A stretch of 64,000 nt of DNA from Haematococcus lacustris (Eukaryota > Chlorophyta > Chlorophyceae > Chlamydomonadales > Haematococcaceae), in NCBI GenBank assembly GCA_030144725.1, contig JASKMD010000029.1, positions 10,842,663 through 10,906,662 on the forward strand, read 5' to 3'. How positions within the stretch are numbered: position 1 is the stretch's first letter; each line of letters begins with the position of its first letter. Made by a program: the position numbers and the translations under genes. This document shows, in pieces, positions 13,145-24,123 of the stretch. Under the pieces are notes generated by a model, which worked only from the letters and a program-made list of their open reading frames with translations, made no database searches and was not told where the DNA came from.

Positions 13145-13862
13145 GAGTAGTGCATTACATTAAGGCTTGGTGTAAGCCAACACAACTGCTGTGGTACACT
13201 GTGATTTAAGCCAACACAGCTGGTGTGGTACACTGTGCTACCAATCCGCCATACCACTAGCTCACTGCGCACCTACATACCTAGGGACAGTGGGCTGACA
13301 ACCGCTCAGTGCATGGATGGCCCGCTTAGTGCATGGATGGACCGCTTGTATGGACAACCCATCTTCGCAGCGTTCTCATGTTCTTGCCGTTGATACCATT
13401 GCATGCCTTACCAAGCCTTAATGTAATGCACTACTCACGAGGCGCAAGTGATAACATGGTTTGCAGCTGAAAGCCGGATACCCCTAGTGTCGCCCTCATG
13501 CACAGACCACACCCTAGCATGTGACTGAATCTGGTGAGCCTCCACTATAGGTACCATCCGTAGTCCAGCTGGCTGTGGCACATTGGGCGCGGATCACTGC
13601 CAGGCCTGCATTTGCTAGGCATGACCGTGATGCATACATGCAAAGGGGGTATGTAGCAGGTTGCTACCACGTTTGCGGCCTAAGCGCATCACCGCGTGGT
13701 GGTGTTGTCCATACAAGGGGCGTAAGTATCATTCGTGTGCGATATACTGCTGATGACCACCACTGTCTTCATCATTACATCTTGATCATTCACTGCTTAC
13801 ATCATTACACTGCTCACATTATTACACCACCACTGTCTTCATCATTACATCTTGATCATTCA
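13145..13862 (+). repeat. Direct repeat, copy 2
   Basis: Near-identical to 11932-12644, with a few small differences. It then runs on into the right palindrome arm. Confidence 0.85.
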
Positions 13863-15269
13863 CTGCTTACAATCACGGTGTGTGGCATGGAACTGAACGG
13901 AAGCTCAGGACAGCCATGCTGCTGATACAAGGTTGCATTGCCACACATACAACCTGTTGTCCATGCACTGCTGCTCATGGACTACCGCCTGCTGCTGCTG
14001 CTTATCCACTGCAACACATGCACTGCAGCCTGTTGCTGCTGCTCATGCACTGCAGCCTGGGCGGTGGCTGTGTTGTGGCAGGGTAAGGGTTAACAAACAA
14101 CACCAACTGGCACCCCCACCACCATCACCCCCACCACCACTACCATCACCACGAACAGCAACGAGACCACCCCACCCCACCCCCACCACCAAGCTATGGC
14201 GCACAGTACGGACCGGCAACCCCCCATGTGCTTGGCTTGGCTTGGCTCTCCTACTGCTGTCCCCTTGGGGGAGGGATGGGCTGGGTTAGTGTGGTGTGTG
14301 GGCATGGCATGGCTAGAGTGGGCTGGCTGGCCGCTACTACTAGCGCGCCCGCTCCATGCTGCCCGCCCAAGGCTGGCCTTCAGGGAGGGGGGGTAGACGG
14401 GGTGGCGAATTTGGAGGTGATGGTGGTGGTGGGACAGGAGAGGGAAGGAGGAAAGGGCCAAAAGGCAGGAGGGTGACCGTCAAACCTGCAACAAAGGAGG
14501 GGTGGGCTTGCATTTACTGCCCCATAGCACCCAACTCCTGGCTGCCGAAGCCATGCTTCACTTACCACACAACAGCGGACTCATGGCTGCTCGCGCTTGC
14601 CTTATTGCCTTATGGCAGCTGACTGGGATGTGGGATGAGGGATGTGAGATGATGCAAGGTAGGGGTGGGCAGGGGAGGAGAGGAGAGGGTGACGTGCCTG
14701 GCTGCCGCTCCTGGCTGCCCGCTCTAGGCTGCCCGCTCCAGGGTGCTCGCTCCAGTCTGCCCGCTCCAGGGTGTCTCAGGCCTTGCTGCAATACCAAGCC
14801 ATGCTACACTTGTCATGCTCCAGTGCTCAACTGCAAGCAAACATCAGCCAGCTCAGCTCCAACAAGCTGATCAACAAGGACATGCATGATCAGAGTTTGG
14901 CAGGCTGGGCTAACACCCTAACAGCATGTGCACTCACCTGAAGTCTGGCTGTGCTCCAAGCGCCTCCTAGCTGCTGCTCCTAGCTGCATGCTTGTCCACT
15001 ACAGTCTAGCAATCTCACTGCTGTTGTTGACGTGCATGCCATCCAAGCCATCAGAGACATTCATCCTTGCACGTGCAGACCTGCCATGTCATGTCCCACT
15101 GGCAGCCGCACCACCACCACTGGCAAAAGCAGTGGCAGCAGCAACAGCAGCATTAGCAATAGCAAGGGCACCAGCAGCACCAGCAGAACTGGCAGTAGCA
15201 TTGCATTGTGGCATGTTGGAGTGAGTGGGTTGGCTGTAACTACAAGCGCTCGCTCCAGGCCAGCCAAGG

Positions 15270-15509
15270 GAGGGGAGGGGAGGGGAGGGGAGGGGAGGGG
15301 AGGGGAGGGGAGGGGAGGGGAGGGGAGGGGAGGGAGGGGAGGGGAGGGGAGGGGAGGGGAGGGGAGGGGAGGGGAGGGGAGGGAGGGGAGGGGAGGGGAG
15401 GGGAGGGGAGGGGAGGGGAGGGGAGGGGAGGGGAGGGGAGGGGAGGGGAGGGGAGGGGAGGGGAGGGGAGGGGAGGGGAGGGGAGGGGAGGGGAGGGGAG
15501 GGGAGGGGA
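15270..15509. repeat. AGGGG pentamer satellite, right arm
   Basis: About 240 bp. It is the inverted counterpart of the left-arm CCCCT tract and only 40% of its length. Confidence 0.97.
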
Positions 15510-16094
15510 TGGGGAGGGAGGGTACCATTGCATTGGGGCTGGGCTGGGCGTGAGGGGTTTGTCGACGGATTGGGAGGGGGTGGGCGTGTCAGAAAAGGGA
15601 AGGGGAGGGGAGGTGCTGGTGGTGGTAGTGGGAAAGGGGATGGGTGTGACCATTGGAACCTGCAGCAAACAAGGGCATGCTAGCGGTCAGACTAGGTACA
15701 TAGAGCTGCATAGTTGCAAGGTATAGCCACTCACCACTTGCTAATTGGAGTGTGTGAGGGGGGGGATGGGGTTGGGTGTGGGGTGAAGGGGGGGACGGCA
15801 GGGGGGGAGGGCGCTGCTCATGAGTGCCGCTTATTGCTGCCGCTCCTAACTGTTCATGGCTGCTCCTGACTGCTCCTGGCTGTCCCTGGCTGCTCTGCCA
15901 AGCTGCTTTCCTTGGCTGCACTTCTTGGCTCCTTGCATCACTATTGCTCCTGCGCTCCAGGCTCCTCCAATACTCCTCCGCTCTGCCGCTCTAAGCTCCT
16001 TGCTGTTTGTGGCTGCGCTCACTAGCTGCACCTTTTAGCTGCGTAGCCTCCTAGCCATTGGAAGTCCACCTGCAAGCAACCCATGCCACAGACT

Positions 16095-16241
16095 TTACCA
16101 ATCGATTGTTCGCTGTTTCGCTAGCTCGTCAACAACGCACCTTTCCTCTTGCTCCTTTCGTTCTTTCAGCTCAGCCTTTCTTACATCGGGGCTAACCTCA
16201 ACTACGTCCTTAGGCTTTGACGGCCCTGGGCGGTCCACCAT
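16095..16241 (-). CDS. Short charged ORF (48 aa) in the element's right arm
   Basis: An ATG-initiated frame: MVDRPGPSKPKDVVEVSP, then a Lys/Glu/Arg-rich helix (KAELKERKEQEER). Codon use looks coding rather than satellite-like. It lies about 250 bp inside the right terminus and is missing from the left arm. Its end offers a possible GT donor (GATTG then GTAAAG), so it may be the first exon of an element gene. Function unknown. Confidence 0.35.
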   Translation of the reverse strand: MVDRPGPSKPKDVVEVSPDVRKAELKERKEQEERCVVDELAKQRTIDW

Positions 16242-16489
16242 TTCAGCGTGCCTATGCCAATGACACGGAGTTCGCTAGTCTGCGTACGGCGTGGTGCTGC
16301 GTTGTGTGTGAGAGGTCACAGGGTCACGGCTCGGGTTGATAAGGCGCAGCGCTGCGCCCGCGGACCATCTAGTCGTATTGAGTAAGGTCCTGAAGCGGGG
16401 GGTCCTGGTTCGGAGGCTGGGCAAAATTCCGACGTATGTTAGATAATTTTTCGCAGTATTGTCGGAATTTTAACCGGGTGACTTATCTG

Positions 16490-16496
16490 GGGCTGC
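16490..16496 (+). repeat. Target site duplication, right copy (GGGCTGC)
   Basis: Seven bases identical to 9181-9187, abutting the right terminus CTTATCTG. Confidence 0.8.
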
Positions 16497-16824
16497 AGTT
16501 GCATGAAGATTGCCAACCCCATGTTGGGAACGCCTGACTGTCCCCCTAGACCACTGGGCACCTCCTCACTCGTGGCTTTGCGAGCAGGTTGCTCGACACA
16601 ATGCAGGTGATAGGTCGCAAGCAGTACACACAGCCACATCGCAAGCTCTCATCCGACCAGCTGAACCAGAACATCCTTCCTCCTTCAGTCAAACAAAACT
16701 TATTAAGTCAAACTTCCTCCTTCAATCCTCCTGCTTGTTTCTGAGGCTTGATCTTGGTCTTAGTCTTGGTCTTGGTGACTGATGAAGTGCTCTTCCCCTT
16801 CCTCCTGCTGTTGCTCCTACTTGG

Positions 16825-18071
16825 TCATGGTGCAAGATCAACAACAAGCAGGTTGCATCGTAAAAGACACATGGCATGGCCGTTGACAGCCAGTGCAAGC
16901 AGACAGTTGGCCATGATCAGAGCGTACCTCTCGGTGGTCTTCTGAGAGCAATGAGCAGCTTCACGCATCATCATGACCTCGACCAGGGTGTCGGGCGCCA
17001 GCTGCATCAGGTCCTTCCCCAATCTGCCTGCTAAAGCCTGCTTGACAGCAGCACTTGGCATCTCCCTCCATGCCGCCAGCACCACATCCTTCAGCCAGGC
17101 CAGCTGGTACTGCTCAGCCACTCGCAGCCACTTGGCGATGTAGCCCACACTGCAAAGGTCCAAGCTCAGCTGGCCCCGCAGCAGAGATGTCAGCGTGCCA
17201 CGTGCCTGGTCCTCGATGGAAGAGATGTGGTACTGCAAGGTAAGAGCCATACACAGTAGCCATAGCACGTACTGCTAGGTAAAAGCCCCCCATGGAAGGG
17301 CGGAGGGATTGCAGCCATGCTCCTAGGAAAGCTCAGAGGGCTTGGGTGGTCCTCGGCTGCCTGGACACTGCATGCCCATACGTGTAGCACCCATGCCGTC
17401 CTTGCTATCACATGCTTAGCTACAGGGCATGCAGTGGATGTGGCTGTGGATGCTGCATGCCGCAATATCACATGCATGCATGTAATGCTATCTCGTGCTA
17501 CTACAATGAGCCTACAAGCGCACCAGTATGCATCCATTCACGCACAAGAGCCAATGTAGGGTCTAACAGGCCAACAGCCACAAGCTGGCTCACGGCATGT
17601 CTCACTGTGTGTGCCAGTGGTAGCAGCTCCAGCCACTCCTTGAGGCTCAGCTCAGGCTTGGGCCATTGTACTGGATACAGCTGGCCCGCCAGCAGTTGCC
17701 ATTGACGGCGGGTAGTATCAGCCGCCTGCGCATGGCAGGTACACAACGACTAGCGGCCTGGCGGGGCTAGTCAAGGCATGCAGACCAACTCAAGCATATG
17801 TGCAGGAGCAGGAGCTCGCGTCGGCAACCCGTCGTGAGCTACGGCTCCGTCGCGAGGGCTGGAGTTTGCGCGGACTACTTGCTTTCAGGTTGCGCTTGCC
17901 ATGGTCCTTGTCGCCCGGCGCAAGTTTTGCGTGCAGGTAGAGCGGCGAGGCGAGGCGGAGTAGTTCTCGCGAGAAGGGCACCTCGCCGTCAGAACACCGC
18001 ACTTTCAAGGAATCCACGCGCGCCATCATCTTGTTTGCATCTAAATCCGAGCAGCGAGCGCCATCTGCCAT
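16825..18071 (-). CDS. BTB/POZ-like protein, copy 2
   Basis: Three exons: 18071-17883, 17725-17606 and 17232-16825, giving 238 aa. The layout matches copy 1 at 5861-7094. Exon 1 carries VRCSDGEVPFSRELLRLASP, exon 2 EWLELLPLAHT and exon 3 WLRVAEQYQLAWLKDVVLAAW. All junctions are phase 0. Intron 1 starts with GCAAGT after AAA, a GC-AG intron as in copy 1. The two copies lie on either side of the 9.2-16.5 kb element and both run on the minus strand. This looks like an old tandem duplication rather than part of the element. Confidence 0.65.
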
Positions 18072-18264
18072 TAGGAACTGTCTTGTTTCTGTGGAGATTA
18101 TCTTCCGGCGTAATGCAGCGGGTTGGTTCCCGGTTCGGTGCAAATTACTTTTATCACTGAAGTATTATAGCAGTTGCAACTAGGTTAAAGCAGAAGCATG
18201 TTATGTAATCCTCGCATCCTGTCGAGCCAGTCAGCACAGGGTTAGCTAGCAGCCCAGGTCCTCC

Positions 18265-18337
18265 CCCAACCTGGCTGCTACAGCCTGCTTGACAGCAGCA
18301 CTTGGCATCTCCCTCCATGCTGCCAGCACCACATGCT
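18265..18337 (-). pseudogene. Fragment of BTB-like exon 3
   Basis: About 70 bp that match the part of exon 3 of both BTB-like genes encoding AAWREMPSAAVKQAL. It is isolated, with no flanking exons, and lies just past the stop of the neighbouring gene. Confidence 0.6.
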
Positions 18338-19795
18338 TCAAATAGCTGACTCAGTGCTCCCCTGCCTCTCTGCGTTTGCCAGTGCTGCCGGTGCTGCTGC
18401 CGGCGCCTGCCCATGTGCAGCTGGCGTGTCCGCCCCTTCAATGCCCAGCTGGGTCAGCATGTAGCTCCGCCAGCTCCCATCACGCAGTGCCTTGGCTATT
18501 TCCTTGGCCACAGCCTTGTCAGCTGCAACGGATGCAGCGTGCGCCTCGGCCCCCCGGAGCGGGCCAGCCTGCCCCTCCGGCTGCGACGGCTGTCCACTGT
18601 CACAGCCATGCTTGGACCGGTGGGCTGTTAGGAGGGGACCCAGTGTGATCTTCAGGTTATCACTCGTCATCTTGCGCCCCACACATACGAAAGGTAGCTT
18701 GCTGTTGGCTGCAGTGCGTTCACCCTGCGCATATGGCCCACACAGCCTGCCAGCTGCTCAGTCTGCTAGTGTCTGCACTGCCCCTCGTCGATTCATGGCA
18801 TACGTGACACATGCAAAAGATGGTGCTGATGGCTGCTAAGGTGTCACAACACAACACGTCACGTGATATATTGCATGACAGTTGTTGCTTAGCAAGGTTG
18901 CCTTTGTGCCAACACCTTTGTACCTTTGTTACCAATGATGTATCCATGGCAATGAAGGGCTACTGTCGCTTGCTGCAGTGACAGTCCAGATGCTGCCTGC
19001 CTGCCTAGCCTGTTAAACTGCCAGCCTGCAAAATTGCCCCTGCTTACTGCCAGCCTGCCAAACTGCCCAGCCTGCCAAAGTGCCCAGCCTGCCGAAGTGC
19101 CCCGCCTGTTAGATTGCATGCAAGGTCAGCAGGCGTCTCCTTGCGTGTTGTGTGTGCCGGCTGTGGCTGACTCAGCATTCCCAGGGCTTGACTGCTCCAA
19201 TGTGCCCCTCATCAGCTCATGGCGCTTACATGACACGCACGACACATGGTGACTGTCATGTCAAGCAGTGTGGCAGCCTACCTGTTTCAGCTTGTTGTGG
19301 CGGCCAGAGCTCGACTTCTTGGCAGCAACCACCACATGAGCCTGGGTCAGCTCCCGAGTGACTTCCACCTGGACAGGCCCCATACAGCACGCTCACACAC
19401 GCACCCACATCCACCTCATAACAGCCATACTCCAAAGCTCACGGGCTGCAGCAATGCCGGCTGGTTGCCTCAAGGCATGTCAGGCACGGCATGTCACGCC
19501 TCGCTCAGGCAGTGCCATGCATGCAGCTGCAGCAGCAAGGGTTGCCAGTGCCACCGCAATGCTAGCTGCATCTCCTACCTGCATGGCCTGCCTCCTATGA
19601 GTGACCCCCACACCCTGCAGCCCTAGCCTTGCGGGCCCTAGCTCACCTGCTCTGTCCAGCCTGCTGTGTCGATGGCTTTTTGAGTGAGCCGGGAGTCAGT
19701 GCAATACAGGAATAGCTGGAGCGGTGGCTGCAGCCGCGCACACAAGAGCAGGAGTGTAGGCAGACGCATGCACAAGCAGGCCGTGGATCGAGGAG

Positions 19796-19851
<56 letters not shown>

Positions 19852-21153
19852 CCATGGATAGTGTCTGGGACCAGGCCATTAACAGGGGCAGGGGCATGAA
19901 AAGGGGCAGGCCATGGCCAGGGAGGCTCGTCATGGACATTGCCTGGGAGAGTCTTGAGACAAGCCAGCGTCAGGCATACTAGTGTCTGGTCGCATGATCC
20001 AGAAAGGCTGCCTGGCAGTGGCAATGATGGTCAAGCGTTCACCAGCCATGCCAAGCCAGACAGTAACTTAGGCCACGTGACTGCTAGCACAGTGACCTGT
20101 ACACAGGGCCTGTTTGCTCTTCCCTGCTCATGGTACACATGCTGGCCCTAGGTAGCGCACCACGGAGGGACTGGGCGATGACGCTGGAGGCGGACTGCCT
20201 GCCTGGGTGCCACTGCGGCTTGGCTGGCTTGTTGGCTCAGCTGGGGGGGTGGCAGGGCTGGCAGCAGGACTGGCTGTTGGGGCCCTGGCTGGTGGGGCTG
20301 GGGCTGGTGATGTTCTGCTGACGTCCTCAGACCTGACAGCTTTGCTGCTGGCGTCAGCCCTGGGTTGAGTCCCTGGACTGCCAGCAGCAGGCAGGCCGAA
20401 GCCAGCAGGTTGTCTAGTGGATTGCTTGACAAGCCTTGCCTGGCCTGTTGATGCTGTTGTCCCTGCTGCTGACGTTGCTAGCCCTGTTGCTGATGCTGCT
20501 GCTGGCTCTGCTATTGATTCTGGCTCCGTCACTGCTGCTGCTGCTGCAATTGTTGGGTTGCTAGTGGCTCCTGACCCAGAACTACTGGCACTCTTGGCTC
20601 CGCTGCCAAAGCCACGGGCATTGGGAGAAAAAGCCAGGATGGGACCTGAGGAATCCAACTTGGTGGAGGCCAGCATCTTCTCAAGCCGTGCATCAAGCGT
20701 AGGAGGCAGGTCTTGGCCCTCCTCTTCATCCTCCTCCTGATGTTTTATTTTGCTTGTGCTTGCGTGGGGCTGCTGTTCCAGAGCCCGGGCAACCTCATCA
20801 AAGAGGGCATCACTTTCACGTTGTGAAAGGTCCAGGGAGAGGCTGGACTCATCCACACGCTGATTGTGTTGTGGCGCAGCCATTGGGCTTGCATGGGTTG
20901 GCACAGACCCGCTGCTGGTGCCAGGCCGCTGCTTTTGCTGCTTACTGTGCTGCTGCGGCTTTACTTGTGGTTTCGGTTGCTTCTGGAGTGCGGGCTTTGG
21001 TGAAATCGGTTTCTCGCCACGCTTGTTACTGAGGCGTCGCAAAGCCGCTTCAATCCCCTCCTCCACGCTCGGCTGGGTCGCGGCAGCGATGCGTAGGTTC
21101 CTGGCATGGCTACTTAGCCCTCGCTGGAGCTGCCAGCTACAGCTACCTATCAT
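18338..21153 (-). CDS. Plastid-type protein with Ycf45-like C-terminal domain (tentative)
   Basis: Four exons, all phase 0: 21153-20164, 19727-19647, 19368-19282 and 18724-18338, giving 514 aa. The N-terminus (MIGSCSWQLQRGLSSHARN) looks like an organelle transit peptide. A low-complexity Ala/Pro/Ser region follows. The last three exons give a compact domain: LFLYCTDSRLTQKAID, then VEVTRELTQAHVVVAAKK, then KLPFVCVGRKMTSDNLK. The order of an LF-Y strand, a helix, an 'Ah-VVAA' strand and a 'KLPFVxV' strand resembles the C-terminal domain of Ycf45/SPD1-like plastid proteins. The exon 1 donor (TCC then GTGGTG) is weak. The family call needs a profile search. Confidence 0.5.
19795..19852. repeat. 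CAGG tetranucleotide repeat
   Basis: About 14 copies of GCAG/CAGG in intron 1 of the Ycf45-like gene. Similar short runs of CTGC occur at 381-447 and 2516-2532. Confidence 0.9.
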
Positions 21154-21559
21154 TGTTGCTGATTGCTTGTGGTAGCCCTGGGTTTGGCCGTGGCAATGCC
21201 TTACATGCCACATTTTGTCTGCCACTTGTGTCACACCTGCTGCCGCCACCCGCTCCATCAGGACCCTGCCTCCTTAAGCGCTCCTCCTACCACACCCTCC
21301 CCTCCCGCACCTATCATAACTCCGCACGTACCATAACTCCTTCAACATGGAACAACATGTCTGACTGTGGGTAATCCCACTTAGCTACAATCTAATGTGG
21401 CGTCATCGGTCGCACCCTTGATGACTACACCCCCCCACACCGTTGGCACGTTCCCTCCAGCTACCTGGAGACCACTTGGCATAAATAATAGCCTGATGCT
21501 TATGAGGCTAGCGGCCTGTCCAAACTACTAGGGCCTATGGGTTGTTGCAGGCCCGGCCA

Positions 21560-22400
21560 TTAATGCCCCGCCGGTATGCTGAAGCCCGGTGCAGCCTCTG
21601 CCTGACCCTTGGGCAGCCGGTCATTGGCCAGCTTGTAGCGCTGCTGGAATTCCTTGCCATGGGGGGCAGACACTCTAGGTCCTCCCAGCTGCACAGCTCC
21701 AGGAGACGCTGCACTCTCTCCCCATTGCGCTGTGAGTTGAGGCATGCGTTGGTGTCCCGCCCCAGCCGCCTGCCCCATGGGGGGGCCTGGGGTCGTGGCT
21801 ACTGGGCCAGGTGCAGTAGGTGGCTGGTCCTGGGCAGGGGGGGTGGCGCCTGGGCAGGGTGAGCCTGGGCTGGGGGAGGTGGGGCCTGGGCAGGGGAAGC
21901 GGAGTCTGGGCGGCACTTCATGGCACCACATCAGGCCCCACACTTATTTAGCATGCCGCTGGCTCCAGGCTGGGCGCAGCAGCAGCTGGATCACCTGGCC
22001 TGCTCGGAGTACCCAGTCTGCGGGCCTGGACCGGTCACGTGGCAGGTGTAGCTCGCATGGCTGGGAGCCCATGCACAGTTGAGCTGACACGGCTGGTGCG
22101 GAACTCCTCCACGGTCACCAGCCTGTCAGGCCTGACAGCCTCAGATCACCGGATCACCAGACTGTCAGGCCTGGGCCCGTCAGGTTGCTCCACCACCTTG
22201 TGAAATCCATCCTGCACCCCCTTGACCTTCCACCCACCCTGGCTGAAGCCGCTAGTGTTTGTGACCAGGGAGCGCTGCTGCTGTTGTCATTGTCACGGCT
22301 GCGCAGGTGGAAGGGCACCAGCACGAGCTTGCCTTGCTGGTCACAGTTTAGCAAAAGCGACACATCAGGCCCAGCCCAGATTTGACCAAGCGTATCGCTG
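21560..22400 (-). pseudogene. Fanzor (TnpB-like) remnant A, divergent
   Basis: Conserved blocks of a Fanzor nuclease can be read on the minus strand only by changing frame. In order they are GGWKVKGVQDGFHKVVEQ, VEEFRTSRVSSTVHG (near 22085-22117), GLMWCHEVPPR and the RuvC-III type motif RDTNACLNSQRNGE (21742-21759 and onward), ending with GKEFQQRYK. The same blocks appear in remnant C as [37 protein letters not shown] and [14 protein letters not shown]. Several in-frame stops and shifts show it is decayed. Divergence from B, C and D suggests an older lineage. Confidence 0.6.
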
Positions 22401-22511
22401 CAGGCGTGTTGCTCACTGCTTGGTGCCCTGTCCTTTCCCACCGCGACTTCCCCACGTCTGCCGGGCTGGCCTCTGTCGTCATCACGTGTCCAACAAAGAC
22501 CGGTGTTTGCG

Positions 22512-23927
22512 ATGCAGCGGGCACAGAGCATAGCAGCGCCTCCCGTTGGGTCCGGGAACAACGGCCCGAAGCTCAGTGCAGCCGACCTCGAGGCGGCCAG
22601 AGAAGTGGCACGCGAGGCTGCCGACGCTTTCATCACCCGTATAGTGCAGGAGCGCAGCTCAGATAGCGGCAAACGTCCTGCGGCGGATGAACCCGTGGAT
22701 GCACCCACAAAGGTAGCCAAGGTCGGGGCAGGGCAGCCTCCTGCTGCCGCCGCAACATCTGAGCAACATGCTGCAACATCTGAGCAGCCCTCTTGTCCCT
22801 CACTAGGGCCTGCTGCTGCCAAACCCTCTGCACCAGCTGAGCAGCCCCCTGCTGCCGCCAAGCCTGCAACACCAGCTGAGCAGCCCCCTGCCCCCGCCAA
22901 GCCTGCAACACCATCTGAGCAGCCCCCTGCTGCTGCCAACCCCGCTACACCATCTGAGCAGCCCCCTGCTGCCGCCAAAACCGCTGCACCAGCTGAGCAG
23001 CGCCCTATTGAGGGCCATAAGGACCCTGCCCCCCTGAGTGCTTCTCCTACCAAACCCTCCCCTCCTGCAGCAACAGCAGCAACAGGTGCCTCCTCAAGCT
23101 CAGCAGCTGCACCCAGCCCTGCAGCCCCCCCTGCACCTCGCAGCTCCAGTCCTAGCTCGGCAGATCCCTTTCCTGGCGTGTTCACACCTGCCGATGGCGG
23201 GGCCCTGGCTGGCCTCTCCCTCCCCGCCACCTCTCCCCAGCCCCTGCCTGGGTCACCAACTGGGCCAGGAGCTGGTGGCAGCCTGGAGGCACCTGCCAGC
23301 CTGGCACCAGGATCTCCTTCTGTTCAAGCCTCGGGCAGCCCTGGTCTTGTCACCCCTGCTGCCCCTGGCTTGGGTCCTAGCCTTGGCCTGCCTGTAGCTG
23401 CCCCCCCGGTGCTGCAGCAGCTGGGATCGGCAATGGCTGCTGTGGCTGCAGGGGCATCCCCAGGCCAAGCTACGGTGAGCCAGGCCCCCCTTCTCCAAGC
23501 CATCCCGTCTGCTACCCAGCAGCAGCAGCCGTCAGGTACAGGAGGTGTGGGTGTGGCGGCAGCCCCTGGTGTGGTGGTGCCACCAGGCATGGCGCACCTC
23601 ACCGGCATGTTTGTCAGCGGCACGGTGCCTGCACAGCTGCTGGCTCCTGGGGCAGCTGCTGCTGCGCCAGCAGCCTCTGTGCACTCCGCCAATGAGCCCG
23701 CTGCTGCCTCTGCTGCCCCTGTGACGCCTCCAACCCCTGCTGCTGATGGCAATGATGGGGTGCCTGGCAGTGGCTCACAAGCAAATCAGCAGCAGCAGCA
23801 GCAGCAGGCTGGGCCTGGAGAGGCTGGGGTACCTAGCAGGGAGGGGCTGAGCCAGCAGGCCGGAGGTGAGGCTGTGGTCGCTGGGCCAGGGCCAGGGGCA
23901 GCATCAGCGCCAATGGATGTGGATTGA
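22512..23927 (+). CDS. Pro/Ala/Gln-rich intronless protein
   Basis: A 471-aa frame from the ATG at 22512; a GTG codon three positions upstream is not a likely start. Residues 20-45 form a short helix (AADLEAAREVAREAADAFIT). Next comes a repeat of about 15 residues ([17 protein letters not shown], about 6 copies), then Ser/Pro/Gly-rich sequence and a poly-Gln run. The C-terminus is acidic. No domain is recognised. Pieces of its repeat also lie beside Fanzor remnants B and C. Within the repeat, 21 bases equal to the tip of the Fanzor cassettes are inserted in frame (22790-22810, residues SCPSLGP). It may be a host gene or a gene carried by mobile elements. Confidence 0.55.
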   Translation: MQRAQSIAAPPVGSGNNGPKLSAADLEAAREVAREAADAFITRIVQERSSDSGKRPAADEPVDAPTKVAKVGAGQPPAAAATSEQHAATSEQPSCPSLGPAAAKPSAPAEQPPAAAKPATPAEQPPAPAKPATPSEQPPAAANPATPSEQPPAAAKTAAPAEQRPIEGHKDPAPLSASPTKPSPPAATAATGASSSSAAAPSPAAPPAPRSSSPSSADPFPGVFTPADGGALAGLSLPATSPQPLPGSPTGPGAGGSLEAPASLAPGSPSVQASGSPGLVTPAAPGLGPSLGLPVAAPPVLQQLGSAMAAVAAGASPGQATVSQAPLLQAIPSATQQQQPSGTGGVGVAAAPGVVVPPGMAHLTGMFVSGTVPAQLLAPGAAAAAPAASVHSANEPAAASAAPVTPPTPAADGNDGVPGSGSQANQQQQQQQAGPGEAGVPSREGLSQQAGGEAVVAGPGPGAASAPMDVD

Positions 23928-24123
23928 CATAGCTGGCTGGACCCGTTGGATGGTGTGCCCCTTACCCCAGGTGTCAGAGTCCAACAGACCCTTTACCGCT
24001 CGTGTGTGCATGTGTGGTGCATGGTGTGGGGGCATGATCAGGTTCTATGCGCTTGTATGGATGCGCTTATGGCTGTCTATTAATGTTTCTGTTAGACCAG
24101 CCCTCTTGTCCCTCACTAGGGCC

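Larger units (their letters stand above)
11330..14095. repeat. Palindromic repeat nested inside the 9.2-16.5 kb element
   Basis: The left arm (about 11330-11790) is repeated in inverted orientation at about 13740-14095. Shared stretches include CATGGCTGTCCTGAG and TCAGTTCCATGCCACACA. Both arms contain degenerate GCAGCAGGCTGCAGTGCATG modules. The centre holds two direct copies (11932-12644 and 13145-13862) on either side of the assembly gap. Confidence 0.7.
9188..16489. mobile_element. Inverted-repeat DNA transposon with 7-bp target duplication
   Basis: The two ends share the inverted sequence CAGATAAGTCACCCGGT, continuing into (T)AAAATTCCGACAAT. Directly outside lie identical 7-bp repeats GGGCTGC at 9181-9187 and 16490-16496, a classic target site duplication. 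Longer inverted arms follow inside: 9243-10408 pairs with 15268-16066, including a CCCCT/AGGGG pentamer satellite on each side. The right arm has about 400 bp between the tip and the inner arm that the left arm lacks; it includes a short open frame (16095-16241). The interior holds a second palindrome and an assembly gap. No transposase was recognised. The CAG...CTG tips are hAT-like, but hAT duplications are normally 8 bp, so the superfamily is left open. Confidence 0.8.

Noticed and set aside
12358..13272. ORFs running through the N block
   Set aside because: They are made of unknown bases and carry no information.
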